A stretch of DNA of 13,701 nt from an uncultured Lachnospiraceae bacterium (GTDB lineage Bacteria > Bacillota_A > Clostridia > Lachnospirales > Lachnospiraceae), in assembly GCA_910588595.1 (NCBI GenBank), contig CAJUQU010000084.1, positions 1 to 13,701 of the forward strand, written 5' to 3'. Positions within the stretch are counted from its first letter, which is position 1. Each line of letters starts with the position of its first letter. The translations under genes were made by a program, and so were the position numbers. The notes beneath the pieces are model-generated. The model made no database searches, was not told the origin of the DNA, and was given only the letters and a program-made list of their open reading frames with translations. Of the stretch, positions 7,203 to 13,701 are shown in pieces.

Positions 7203-7241
7203 TCTCCGGCGGATCTGATCAGGATCATGCCCCTGTAAATG

Positions 7242-7604
7242 TTATGCCTTCGTCACTTTGGAGCGGAACACCAGGCTTGCCAGATAGCCAAAGATCAGTG
7301 CTGCACTGCACCCCACTGCCCCGTTGGTAAAACCGCCCTTGAACAGTCCGATAAAACCATCCTTGTCGATCGCCTCTTTGACGCCTTTCATCAGAATATT
7401 CCCATATCCCAGAAGAGGCACATTGGCACCAGCCCCCGCATACTCCGCAAAAGGTTCATACCACCCGAAAAAGCTGATCACCGCACCTGTGCAGACCAAA
7501 AGTACCATCACGCGCCCCGGAAGCATCTTTGTGCGGTCCAGAAATATCTGTGCGAGCGCGCAGATCGCACCTCCTACCCAGAATGCATTGATATAATCCA
7601 TCAT
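7242..7604 (-). CDS. spoVAE: Stage V sporulation protein AE (SpoVAE/SpoVAEb type)
   Basis: A roughly 120-residue membrane protein of the SpoVA family, part of the inner spore membrane channel that moves dipicolinic acid into the forming spore and out at germination. Seen: DYINAFWVGGAICALAQIFLD, the AGAGANVPLLGYGN stretch with GVKEAIDKDGFIGLFKGGF, and a final membrane segment GCSAALIFGYLASLVF. These are diagnostic. The start is taken as the first of two adjacent ATGs (7604, 7601). GGAAAGG (7625-7619) is 14 bases upstream, rather far. A TTG at 7637 would lie within a hairpin and is not favoured. A forespore-type promoter and a leader hairpin precede it. In many relatives it follows spoVAC and spoVAD directly; here its upstream neighbour is a kinase gene and spoVAC is absent. 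Confidence 0.9.
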   Translation of the reverse strand: MMDYINAFWVGGAICALAQIFLDRTKMLPGRVMVLLVCTGAVISFFGWYEPFAEYAGAGANVPLLGYGNILMKGVKEAIDKDGFIGLFKGGFTNGAVGCSAALIFGYLASLVFRSKVTKA

Positions 7605-7628
7605 AATAAAACCACATACCTTTCCAGA

Positions 7629-7678
7629 ACTTTGCAAATGTCAGCCTTATCTGTCATTGCTGCAAAGTAGTTTTTTTC
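7629..7678 (+). terminator. Hairpin in spoVAE leader; intrinsic terminator on the opposite strand
   Basis: ACTTTGCA (7629-7636) pairs with TGCAAAGT (7661-7668), and the stem continues inward through AATGTCAG/CTGTCATT with one mismatch and a 2-base bulge. On the plus strand it is followed by AGTTTTTTT (7669-7677), a textbook terminator. No rightward gene ends nearby; the closest ends at 7202. On the minus strand the same hairpin sits between the spoVAE promoter and its ribosome site. Confidence 0.65.
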
Positions 7679-7686
7679 ATCAGGAT

Positions 7687-7715
7687 TAGTATGTGGCTTT
7701 TTCGATTTTTTATGT
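7687..7715 (-). promoter_or_regulatory. Forespore (sigma-G/sigma-F-like) promoter of spoVAE
   Basis: On the minus strand ACATA (7715-7711) and CATACTA (7693-7687) are spaced by 17 bases. This fits the sigma-G pattern GNATR - 17/18 - CATNNTA with only the first -35 base off. Expression of spoVA genes in the forespore is established in Bacillus, so the position agrees with function. Confidence 0.55.
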
Positions 7716-7736
7716 TTTCAGAATTCAATCTTTTTT

Positions 7737-8231
7737 CTATTTTAACCTTTTTGACAGCTCTGTGACGATCTCCCTGATATTTTTGTTTTCGCATTCCACT
7801 GTCATATTCGCATATTTTTCATACAGCGGAACCCTCTCCTCATACAGTTCGCGCAGTGTTTCGCCCTTTCTGAGCACAACTCCCCGCTCTGTCAGATCGC
7901 CAAGACGATCCTCTATACCTTCGTATGACAGTTTCAGATAACAGACCATCGCTATACTTCTCAAATGTTCCATGGCACGCTCACTGTAAACAGCGCTTCC
8001 CCCTGTCGCGATCACCGCTGTCCTTGGATTCAGCGAAGCATTTACGCGGGCTTCGATTTCCAGAAACCCATCCATACCATGCTCCTCGATCAGCTCTTGC
8101 AGCTTCTTGCCCTCCTGCTCCTGTATCACCAGATCAGAATCCATAAAGGACATACCCATATTTTTTGCAAGCACTACACCGACGGTACTCTTTCCAGCAC
8201 CCGGCATTCCGATCAGCACTATATTTTTCAT
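7737..8231 (-). CDS. Shikimate-kinase-like P-loop kinase (divergent)
   Basis: A 164-residue protein with the shikimate kinase fold; annotation pipelines would call it AroK, which phosphorylates shikimate in chorismate synthesis. Seen: Walker A GMPGAGKST (8-16), DSD (31-33), the lid region EDRLGDLTERG (107-117) and the conserved RVPLYEKYA (133-141). Two hallmarks differ. The shikimate-contacting FRxxE is FLEIE (56-60), so the arginine is missing. GGG is GGS (77-79). The substrate is therefore open; it may be a paralogue with another small-molecule substrate. The ATG at 8231 starts the conserved NIVLIG strand; an upstream in-frame stretch to 8282 adds no homology. It lies 81 bases after ridA and before spoVAE, away from other aro genes. 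Confidence 0.75.
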   Translation of the reverse strand: MKNIVLIGMPGAGKSTVGVVLAKNMGMSFMDSDLVIQEQEGKKLQELIEEHGMDGFLEIEARVNASLNPRTAVIATGGSAVYSERAMEHLRSIAMVCYLKLSYEGIEDRLGDLTERGVVLRKGETLRELYEERVPLYEKYANMTVECENKNIREIVTELSKRLK

Positions 8232-8312
8232 TCTCAAAGCTCTCAACTCCCTGTCTACAGCATCTGCCCTTGAAGCTCGCACGGCGACGAAACAGACGCC
8301 TGAACTGTTTTC

Positions 8313-8690
8313 TTAATCACCAAGGTATGCGATAACCTCAACCTCACAGAGCACACCCTTAGGCAGATCTTTCACCGCCACGCAGCTTCTGGCGGGGTTC
8401 TGGGTAAAATACTTCGCATACACCTCGTTAAATGCCGCAAAATCTGCAATGTCTGCCAAAAAGCAGGTCGTTTTTACCACATTGTCATAGCTCACTCCTG
8501 CCGCTTTCAGGATCTCGCCCACATTGATCATGGACTGCTCTGCCTGCGCCGTGATCCCCCGAGCCTCCACATTTCCTGTGGCTGGATCAATGGGAATCTG
8601 CCCTGACGCATACAGGAAATCCCCCGCGATGACAGCCTGTGAATACGGCCCGATCGCCGCCGGTGCCTTGTCTGTACTGATTTTTTTCAT
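8313..8690 (-). CDS. ridA: RidA family enamine/imine deaminase
   Basis: A 125-residue RidA (YjgF/YER057c/UK114) protein, which hydrolyses reactive 2-aminoacrylate and similar enamines released by PLP enzymes such as threonine dehydratase, in the cytosol as a trimer. Seen: IGPYSQAV (13-20), YASGQIPIDPATG (27-39), Q51-linked NVGEILKAAG helix, VKTTCFLAD (72-80), and the active-site ARSCVAV with R101 followed by the CEVEVIA strand (E116/E118). All residues expected for an active deaminase are present. The ATG at 8690 is chosen because GGAGGAG stands about 7 bases upstream; the longer frame to 8750 is discarded. It follows the small gene 8716-8961 by 25 bases in the same direction, suggesting co-transcription. 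Confidence 0.95.
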   Translation of the reverse strand: MKKISTDKAPAAIGPYSQAVIAGDFLYASGQIPIDPATGNVEARGITAQAEQSMINVGEILKAAGVSYDNVVKTTCFLADIADFAAFNEVYAKYFTQNPARSCVAVKDLPKGVLCEVEVIAYLGD

Positions 8691-8715
8691 GTTATTCTCC
8701 TCCTCTATGCTCTTT

Positions 8716-8961
8716 TCACACTTCCGCTTCATCAAACTCCACGGTGACATAATAGCCCCTCGTGTTCTCCGCCACGGAGACTACAGTGCCGCTCTTCGAC
8801 TGAAGCCTGTCCCGAAATGGAATATTCCCTGACATAGCTACAGCCGGATTGATGGTATAGTAATAATTGCTTGGCAGAACCCCTTCCGTAACAGTAACCT
8901 GATCGCCCTCCTTCACCTGTCCCGGGCGCTCCATCTTAAAGTCCATCCTGCGCATGCACAT
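8716..8961 (-). CDS. Unrecognised small protein upstream of ridA
   Basis: An 81-residue soluble protein I do not recognise. It begins MCMRRMDFK, then has a KEGDQVTVTEG stretch, SNYYYTINPAVAMSGNIPFRDRL, KSGTVVSVAENT and an acidic C-terminus FDEAEV. Alternating hydrophobic strands separated by turns suggest a small beta-barrel (SH3-like) fold; that is inference. The ATG at 8961 has GGGGGAGG (8974-8967) 5 bases upstream, a strong site that decides the start against the frame's earlier codon at 8979. It is spaced 25 bases from ridA and probably forms an operon with it, and perhaps with the kinase gene beyond. Confidence 0.7.
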   Translation of the reverse strand: MCMRRMDFKMERPGQVKEGDQVTVTEGVLPSNYYYTINPAVAMSGNIPFRDRLQSKSGTVVSVAENTRGYYVTVEFDEAEV

Positions 8962-9024
8962 CACTTCCTCCCCCGTCACGCCCCATACGCCACCTTATCT
9001 GTGTGGTACAGGGCAGTACATCAT

Positions 9025-9052
9025 AAAAATCGTCACCCACCAGTGACGATTT
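9025..9052 (-). terminator. Intrinsic terminator of the 9060-9629 gene
   Basis: AAATCGTCAC (9027-9036) and GTGACGATTT (9043-9052) form a perfect 10-bp stem with a 6-base loop. On the minus strand it is followed by TTTTT. It starts 7 bases past the stop codon and separates this gene from the ridA group. Confidence 0.88.
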
Positions 9053-9059
9053 AACTGTC

Positions 9060-9629
9060 TTATAAAACAATGTCGAGCTTCGTATTCATTGACTGAACCG
9101 GCTGTTTTGAGTTGACCATAAATACAGTTCGCGCACTCTTACGGTAAACGGCTGAATCACTTATGACCCGTGTCAGATCAGAAATCCGCTGTGCCAGCTG
9201 AACGCAGTCATTCTTTGTAGCCGCTGTGATATCACCGCTCAATCTGTTCAATTCATTGGTGAGTTTATCAATCTCAACATTGAAATTGAGTCTGTCAGAA
9301 ATGGAAAAATGTCCATTGATGACCTGACTAGAAAGCCCTTCCATCTTTTTCATCATGTCCTCAATATCTGCTTTGCCCGAGAAATTCTCTTCCTCGTTTT
9401 CATCTTCGCTCTCGTCCTTTTCTGCCTGTTTCTCCAACAACAGACTTCTCCTGAGGCCGGCTGCTGATATGGAAATCATAACCGACTGCTCATCGAGCTC
9501 CTGGTTCTCCTCAGAGACAGCACTGCCTACCTTCATCGCATGCTGCTGCTCCTTACCATTCGAACCGGAGTTGTCGATCGCTGCCGCTGCCCTGTTCGTC
9601 AAGGCAATGTTCGCACTTCTTACCTCCAT
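9060..9629 (-). CDS. Unrecognised acidic, partly coiled-coil protein
   Basis: A 189-residue protein with no family I can name. Residues 1-48 are polar and probably disordered. VMISISAAGLRRSLLLEKQ (50-68) is a short conserved-looking segment. ESEDENEEEN (73-82) is a strongly acidic patch. Residues 87-160 are largely helical, with a heptad-like EIDKLTNELNRLSGDI (119-134) that recalls the N-terminal helices of flagellin-type proteins. The C-terminal tail is KQPVQSMNTKLDIVL. There is no signal peptide or membrane span. The ATG at 9629 has GGAAAGGAG 6 bases upstream. The gene is monocistronic, with a terminator behind and a hairpin-bearing leader in front. A link to flagella or surface structures is only a guess from the helix pattern and a sigma-28-like box upstream. 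Confidence 0.7.
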   Translation of the reverse strand: MEVRSANIALTNRAAAAIDNSGSNGKEQQHAMKVGSAVSEENQELDEQSVMISISAAGLRRSLLLEKQAEKDESEDENEEENFSGKADIEDMMKKMEGLSSQVINGHFSISDRLNFNVEIDKLTNELNRLSGDITAATKNDCVQLAQRISDLTRVISDSAVYRKSARTVFMVNSKQPVQSMNTKLDIVL

Positions 9630-9876
9630 AGATGCTCCTTTCCCTCATATATACTGTGTGAACCCCTCTCTCCACACAGTCCTTTAAAGATAATTATTAA
9701 GTCAATCACTTATGGCATTTACCTATGTTAACTGCCTTACATAATATATCGTACTTTTTACGGGAAAAGATTAGTCTATTTTCTGAATTTTTTGAACAAA
9801 TTATGCAATTTATTTATTTTTCTAATTTTCTATGCTATTTTGAGTAATTTTCAGACTATTTGTCATTTAGCAGCTG
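9630..9876. promoter_or_regulatory. AT-rich leader and promoter region of the 9060-9629 gene
   Basis: A perfect 8-bp stem, ACTGTGTG (9653-9660) with CACACAGT (9673-9680), forms a leader hairpin with a 12-base loop about 10 bases upstream of the ribosome site. Further up, on the minus strand, TAAT (9773-9770), 16 bases, TACGATAT (9753-9746) resembles a sigma-28/sigma-D promoter. The remaining 9774-9876 is very AT-rich and I see no terminator for spoVAD in it. Confidence 0.4.
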
Positions 9877-10971
9877 TTACAACGCCTCGATCACCACGCC
9901 ATGCGCGATGCCTGGCACATTCTGCCCCTCATTAAAAGAAGTTTTGTTGAGCAGCGCACCTGTCGGGACAAATAACACGCGTTTCCATTCTCCTTTTGCA
10001 AGTCTCGGCAAAATGTGGGCAGACAGTACAACCGCAGAGCACCCGCATCCGCTTCCCCCCGCATGAACATCCTGTTTCTCAGTGTCATAGATCAGCAGTC
10101 CGCAGTCATAGTGTCTGTCGCTGATGTCGATTTTCTCCTGTGAGAGCAGATTGAATAATGCCTGTTGTCCAACACTGCCGAGATCTCCGGTAAAGATCGC
10201 ATCGTAATCCTGCGGCTTTCTGCCGAAGTCTTTGAGATTTGTCGCGATCGTCCACGCCGCTGCGGGAGCCATGGCACATCCCATATTGAAGGAATCCTTG
10301 ATGCCAAAATCCTCTATCCGCCCAACAGTTACACCTGTTATTCCAACTTTTTTCTGATATTTGCCCTCATACTCATTTTTGATCGTTTTACCGGACACCG
10401 ACTTTCCTGATGCATCCACATTCTGCAATAAAAATGCGGCGCTTCCAGTCACTGTCCACGAAGCGTACAGCGGTCTCTGTCCACCGTACTCCAACGGATA
10501 GCGGAACTCCTTCTGCGCACTCGCAAAATGACTCGATGTCAGGCTCATAACACGGTCCGCATAACCTGCCGCCACGCTCATACTGCCAAGGCTCAACGAT
10601 TCCCCGCAGGTAGAGCAGGCGCCGTACAGTCCAAACAGCGGAATATTGTAATCCACCAGGCCAAACGAGCTCGCGATATTCTGTCCCAGGAGATCTCCTG
10701 CATACAGGAACCGGATATCTCCAGCCGCAGCACATGTCTTTGACAGGGTGAGTGCCACCGCCTCCTTCTGAAGCGCGCTCTCCGCCTTCTCCCACGAGTC
10801 CTCACCAAACATGTCATTCTTGTCGTCACTCACCTTGTCAAAACATCCTGCCAGTGGTCCCTCGTCCTCCATCTGTCCCACGACCGAACCGCTTCCCATG
10901 ATCAATACCGGACTGCCATATGCAATGCTTGAAGTGCCCATCGCTTTATTTTTTGATGTATTATTTTCCAC
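9877..10971 (-). CDS. spoVAD: Stage V sporulation protein AD (SpoVAD)
   Basis: A 364-residue thiolase-fold protein that binds dipicolinic acid and works with the SpoVA membrane channel during spore formation and germination. Seen: SIAYGSPVLIMGSGSVVGQMEDEGPLAG near the start, a SWEKAES stretch, DLLGQNIASSFGL, the LYGACSTCGESLSLG region with the thiolase-like cysteine, FRYPLEYGGQRPLYASWTVTGSAA, DYDAIFTGDLG, and the C-terminal GGSGCGCSAVVLSAH. All are diagnostic. Length is slightly above the Bacillus protein. The start is a GTG (10971) with a perfect AGGAGG 7 bases upstream. It stands alone: the next gene downstream is unrelated, spoVAE is about 2.3 kb away, and no spoVAC lies upstream, where a galactanase gene ends instead. 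Confidence 0.95.
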   Translation of the reverse strand: MENNTSKNKAMGTSSIAYGSPVLIMGSGSVVGQMEDEGPLAGCFDKVSDDKNDMFGEDSWEKAESALQKEAVALTLSKTCAAAGDIRFLYAGDLLGQNIASSFGLVDYNIPLFGLYGACSTCGESLSLGSMSVAAGYADRVMSLTSSHFASAQKEFRYPLEYGGQRPLYASWTVTGSAAFLLQNVDASGKSVSGKTIKNEYEGKYQKKVGITGVTVGRIEDFGIKDSFNMGCAMAPAAAWTIATNLKDFGRKPQDYDAIFTGDLGSVGQQALFNLLSQEKIDISDRHYDCGLLIYDTEKQDVHAGGSGCGCSAVVLSAHILPRLAKGEWKRVLFVPTGALLNKTSFNEGQNVPGIAHGVVIEAL

Positions 10972-11125
10972 CTGATCGCCTCCTGTTGATTGGTATTAAC
11001 AGCCTTAGACCCTCTGCTGTTTTCCCTATTACACGTTTTACGCTTTCTTATCACATAGTTTTTCTATAAATGCGCAAAATTATGTATTGTTCAGTCGGCT
11101 ATGAAAAATTTTATGACACGCCTGA

Positions 11126-13198
11126 TCAGTCCCCGATCCGGTTCAGCGTGAAATCGTCAACCGTTCCCCAGCTCTTGGGATTGCACTTCATGCGCACACC
11201 GATCGTGAGCTTTCCGTCTGAAACCTTTATCTCAGAAATCGTGGGATTCTTCCAGTCATTGTATGTCGTTACCATGAAAGGCTCCGTCTGCTCCCCGCCG
11301 CTGGTGACGGCATACAGCTCCATCTGGGCACTGTCGGACACATCTCCGCCCTGCGCGTAGGCAAACAGCTGATATGTCCCGGGCTCCAGATCTGCAAATT
11401 CCTGTTCGATAGAAAACTCCATATCGGAATCCTCCGACCAGAAATGAAAAGCGATATCCCCAGAATGTGCGTCGTCTGTCTTCTCCTGATAGTCGGTCGG
11501 ATTGCTGTCTCCCACATATGTTACTTTCCACATAGAAGTATCTGCGTCCTCAAAACTCGGATTCAGAACCAGGTTGTCCATCTTGATCTCAACAACTCCG
11601 ACAACAGTCTCACCGCTTTCGAGTGTACCTGACACCTCGTAGACACCGCCGGCCTTCGTATCGATCGCCGCCAGCTGCGCCTCGTCCCATGTAACCGCAC
11701 ACTGCTTGTTTGCCGAGTGGTCATTGTAGATCACATCGACCATTTCGGGAAGCGCAACCTCACCGCCTACAGGGCAGATGATATTGACGCCTGGAACCGC
11801 ATCGATCGCCAGAGGTGCAGAAGCTCCGGTTTTTAAATATCGGAACACGTTCAGCGATTCCAGCGGATGACCATCAAAGTCAAAAAACGCCTGATTGTCC
11901 CATGAACAGCCGCCGTAATACAATCCGGCATCCTCCGGGTCATAATCACTCGCGTAGCTGCTCGCCCAGCCGCTGCCGTACTCCTCCCAGATCGGAGAGT
12001 TGTCCGCTGTCGCCTCGCCGACCGGAAGCCATACACCCTCCCAGTAGAACACACCGATCGCACCTGCCTCGTTTGCCGCCGCAAAGACATCCCTGATCAT
12101 GTTGGCCTGTCCCTGCACCGTTGCGGGATAACCGTCTACCAGATCATCGATGCCAACAAGACTGTTGCCGCTGCCGTCACCGTCCTCAGAAGTGTAGCAA
12201 TAGGAAGTTTCTGCGATAAATACCTTGATCCCATACCTTTCCTGCAGCAGCTCCACGACACGCTTCATGTTATCCATAGATCCGTCCCAGAATGGATAAT
12301 AAGATAATCCGATCGCATCGTAGTCCACTTCTGATTTTTGCAGATTTGCCACCAGACTATCCACCTGTGCCTTGTCCGTAATGCGCGTATAATGAATGGC
12401 GATCTGAATGTCTTTTCCGTATTCATCCGATATCTCGCGCACGGCGCGGCATCCCGCCTTCAAAAGCGCTGTGACATTCTCAAGCTTTGTCTCACCGGAC
12501 ATCCCGTTATTGATCTCGTTTCCCACCTGCACCATTCCCACATCGACGCCGGCATCGAGAAGCTCTGCGAGGCTTTCCTTTGTAAATTGATAAAGCGCAT
12601 CGCATTTCTCGTCAATATCCATTCCTTCCCACGCTTTGGGTGCGTGCTGTCTCTTGGGATCCGCCCAGAAATCAGAATAGTGGAAGTCGATGCACACTTT
12701 CATTCCGTATTCTGTCGCGCGTTTTCCAAGTTCCTTCGCAGTCGGAACGTCATTGTTTCCACCGCCGTATCCATTGCCATTCTCATCATACGGATCATTC
12801 CACACGCGCAGACGTATGTAATTTACACCGCCCTCCGCCAGCGTCTGGAAAACATCCTGCTCTTCACCCTCGAAATTATAGTATTTTACGCCGCTCTTTT
12901 CCTCTACAAGTACTGAGGATGCATCCATACCACGGATAAAGTCGTCTGAGATCCCCTCGACCGGCTCCACAAAGATTCCTGCCGTTTCGTCACCTTCAGA
13001 CGGTGCCGTCTCTGTGACCGATTCCGCCGTCTGTGTTTCCGCTTCCGTGCTCTCCGCCGATGCCTGTGTCTCCTCCTGCGTCGATACCTGCGTTCCCGCG
13101 GCAGGCTCTGTGTTTTCTGCACCGCAGCCCGCCAGTGCAGCGGAACAAAGACTTACACTGATGCATAGCGCCAATAGTTTTGTGTGCATTTGCTTCAT
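11126..13198 (-). CDS. Lipoprotein arabinogalactan endo-beta-1,4-galactanase (GH53)
   Basis: A 690-residue cell-surface enzyme that cuts the beta-1,4-galactan backbone of pectic side chains. Residues 1-25 are a lipoprotein signal with lipobox LAGC (C25 is the lipidated cysteine). A Thr/Glu-rich linker (26-72) follows. The GH53 domain (about 82-455) shows FIRGMDASSV, YIRLRVWNDPYD, CIDFHYSDFWADP, acid/base E228 in VQVGNEINNG and nucleophile E330 in FIAETSY. Residues about 465-540 resemble a bacterial Ig-like domain (GGVYEVSGTLESG). Residues 541-690 begin NLVLNPSFED and look like a carbohydrate-binding module, possibly CBM61, which binds galactan. The ATG at 13198 has GGAGGG 9 bases upstream and starts the signal peptide; the open frame to 13453 is untranslated leader. 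It diverges from a gene at the window edge. Confidence 0.93.
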   Translation of the reverse strand: MKQMHTKLLALCISVSLCSAALAGCGAENTEPAAGTQVSTQEETQASAESTEAETQTAESVTETAPSEGDETAGIFVEPVEGISDDFIRGMDASSVLVEEKSGVKYYNFEGEEQDVFQTLAEGGVNYIRLRVWNDPYDENGNGYGGGNNDVPTAKELGKRATEYGMKVCIDFHYSDFWADPKRQHAPKAWEGMDIDEKCDALYQFTKESLAELLDAGVDVGMVQVGNEINNGMSGETKLENVTALLKAGCRAVREISDEYGKDIQIAIHYTRITDKAQVDSLVANLQKSEVDYDAIGLSYYPFWDGSMDNMKRVVELLQERYGIKVFIAETSYCYTSEDGDGSGNSLVGIDDLVDGYPATVQGQANMIRDVFAAANEAGAIGVFYWEGVWLPVGEATADNSPIWEEYGSGWASSYASDYDPEDAGLYYGGCSWDNQAFFDFDGHPLESLNVFRYLKTGASAPLAIDAVPGVNIICPVGGEVALPEMVDVIYNDHSANKQCAVTWDEAQLAAIDTKAGGVYEVSGTLESGETVVGVVEIKMDNLVLNPSFEDADTSMWKVTYVGDSNPTDYQEKTDDAHSGDIAFHFWSEDSDMEFSIEQEFADLEPGTYQLFAYAQGGDVSDSAQMELYAVTSGGEQTEPFMVTTYNDWKNPTISEIKVSDGKLTIGVRMKCNPKSWGTVDDFTLNRIGD

Positions 13199-13684
13199 AA
13201 TATGAATCCCTCCATTTTCTTTTGATGGCCTCTTGGAATCTCCCTGTACTCGTATATCGCAAAATCGAACACAGGGAAATATCAGGTTACAGTACAGCCT
13301 TGCAGAACTGTAGTTACTGTTCACGCCCCAGCCAGTTCTGATACAATTTTGTGTAATGATGGCGTAAACAGCAACCGTTTTTGCACACAAAATGCTAAAG
13401 TACAAGCATTTTGGCGCATGTATTTCACTACTCTGACGACGAGTGAACAGCAACGAACTGTAACAATATCAGATACTGCCCTGATAAACTGCTTTACATT
13501 CCCTGCAAGTTTCTCTATAATCGTGAATAGATATAACGATGCAGCCACGCACATCATCAGACTGTCACCTATCTATCATTATAAAAAAGCGATCCAATAT
13601 ACAGCAATAACGAAAAGCGATCTAACCGCTTACATTTGTATCATATCCGGGAAAAAAGCACAAACTACTAAATGGAGGTTTGAA
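13199..13684. promoter_or_regulatory. Divergent regulatory region of the galactanase gene
   Basis: 486 bases without a credible gene. It contains a perfect 9-bp inverted repeat, CAAAATGCT (13388-13396) and AGCATTTTG (13405-13413), with an 8-base gap. The motif GTRAACAG occurs three times: 13364-13371 and 13443-13450 on plus, 13324-13317 on minus. AAAAGCGATC occurs twice 28 bases apart (13585-13594, 13613-13622). I saw no equally clear promoter for the galactanase on the minus strand. The repeats may be binding sites for a sugar-responsive regulator. Confidence 0.5.
13493..13521 (+). promoter_or_regulatory. Sigma-A-like promoter of the gene at the right edge
   Basis: TTTACA (13493-13498), 17 bases, then a perfect TATAAT (13516-13521). 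Transcription would begin near 13528, giving a leader of about 157 bases that includes both AAAAGCGATC repeats. Confidence 0.65.
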
Positions 13685-13701
13685 ATGGAAAACAATGGTA
13701 C
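13685..13701 (+). CDS. Start of a gene cut by the window edge
   Basis: An ATG followed by five further codons (MENNGT) with GGAGG (13674-13678) 6 bases upstream and a strong promoter further back. Too little is visible to name a product. Its divergence from a galactanase makes a role in galactan uptake, regulation or oligosaccharide breakdown plausible, but this is inferred from position alone. Confidence 0.6.

Noticed and set aside
7203..7241. Possible terminator between the DUF5721-like gene and spoVAE
   Set aside because: Short GATC-rich inverted stretches are present, but there is no stable stem followed by T residues on either strand.
10972..11125. Forespore promoter for spoVAD
   Set aside because: Only partial matches such as CATAATT were found, without a properly spaced -35 element, so no promoter is claimed.
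12338..12916. 192-codon rightward open frame opposite the galactanase gene
   Set aside because: Antisense shadow of the GH53 coding sequence; no ribosome site or family signature.
13199..13453. In-frame 85-codon extension of the galactanase
   Set aside because: The lipoprotein signal and the GGAGGG ribosome site place the start at 13198; the extension would bury the signal peptide inside the protein.

Overview
The window reads as chromosomal DNA of a spore-forming, anaerobic Clostridia bacterium, most likely a Lachnospiraceae gut commensal. The evidence is two SpoVA-family sporulation genes, a DegV protein, a LytTR response regulator, a DUF5721-like protein, a secreted galactan-degrading GH53 lipoprotein, strong AGGAGG-type ribosome binding sites and AT-rich intergenic spacers. 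No rRNA, tRNA, CRISPR array, phage gene or transposase gene was seen.

Left part (1-4370): the 3' end of argG (arginine synthesis) and a small DUF1294 membrane protein read rightward. Facing them are a lone AAA-ATPase/PD-(D/E)XK protein of the PF09820/PF08011 type and an SLC13-like anion permease with its own sigma-A-like promoter. Upstream of the permease lies a 159-bp foldback repeat that looks like a MITE with TA target sites.

Middle (4365-7202): a small unrecognised gene and an orphan LytTR response regulator diverge from a spacer that carries a perfect palindrome. The regulator converges on a degV gene over a shared terminator. A DUF5721-like gene follows; its promoter abuts a second, internally deleted 55-bp copy of the repeat.

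Right-middle (7242-10971): a leftward series with spoVAD, an unrecognised acidic coiled-coil-like gene (own terminator), a small unrecognised gene with ridA, a divergent shikimate-kinase-like gene, and spoVAE. spoVAD and spoVAE are separated by about 2.3 kb holding four other genes, and no spoVAC is present, so the usual spoVAC-AD-AE cluster is broken up. spoVAE has a forespore-type (sigma-G-like) promoter of its own and a leader hairpin that is an intrinsic terminator when read on the other strand.

Right end (11126-13701): a 690-residue lipoprotein endo-beta-1,4-galactanase (GH53 plus Ig-like and carbohydrate-binding-like modules) diverges from a gene that is cut by the window edge. The 486-bp spacer between them holds a good sigma-A promoter, a perfect inverted repeat and recurring short motifs that may be operators for galactan-responsive control.

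Most genes are ordinary for this group. The least explained items are the two-copy MITE family, the split spoVA locus with its leader hairpin, the kinase lacking canonical shikimate-binding motifs, and the palindrome with overlapping mini-ORF at 4694-4761.
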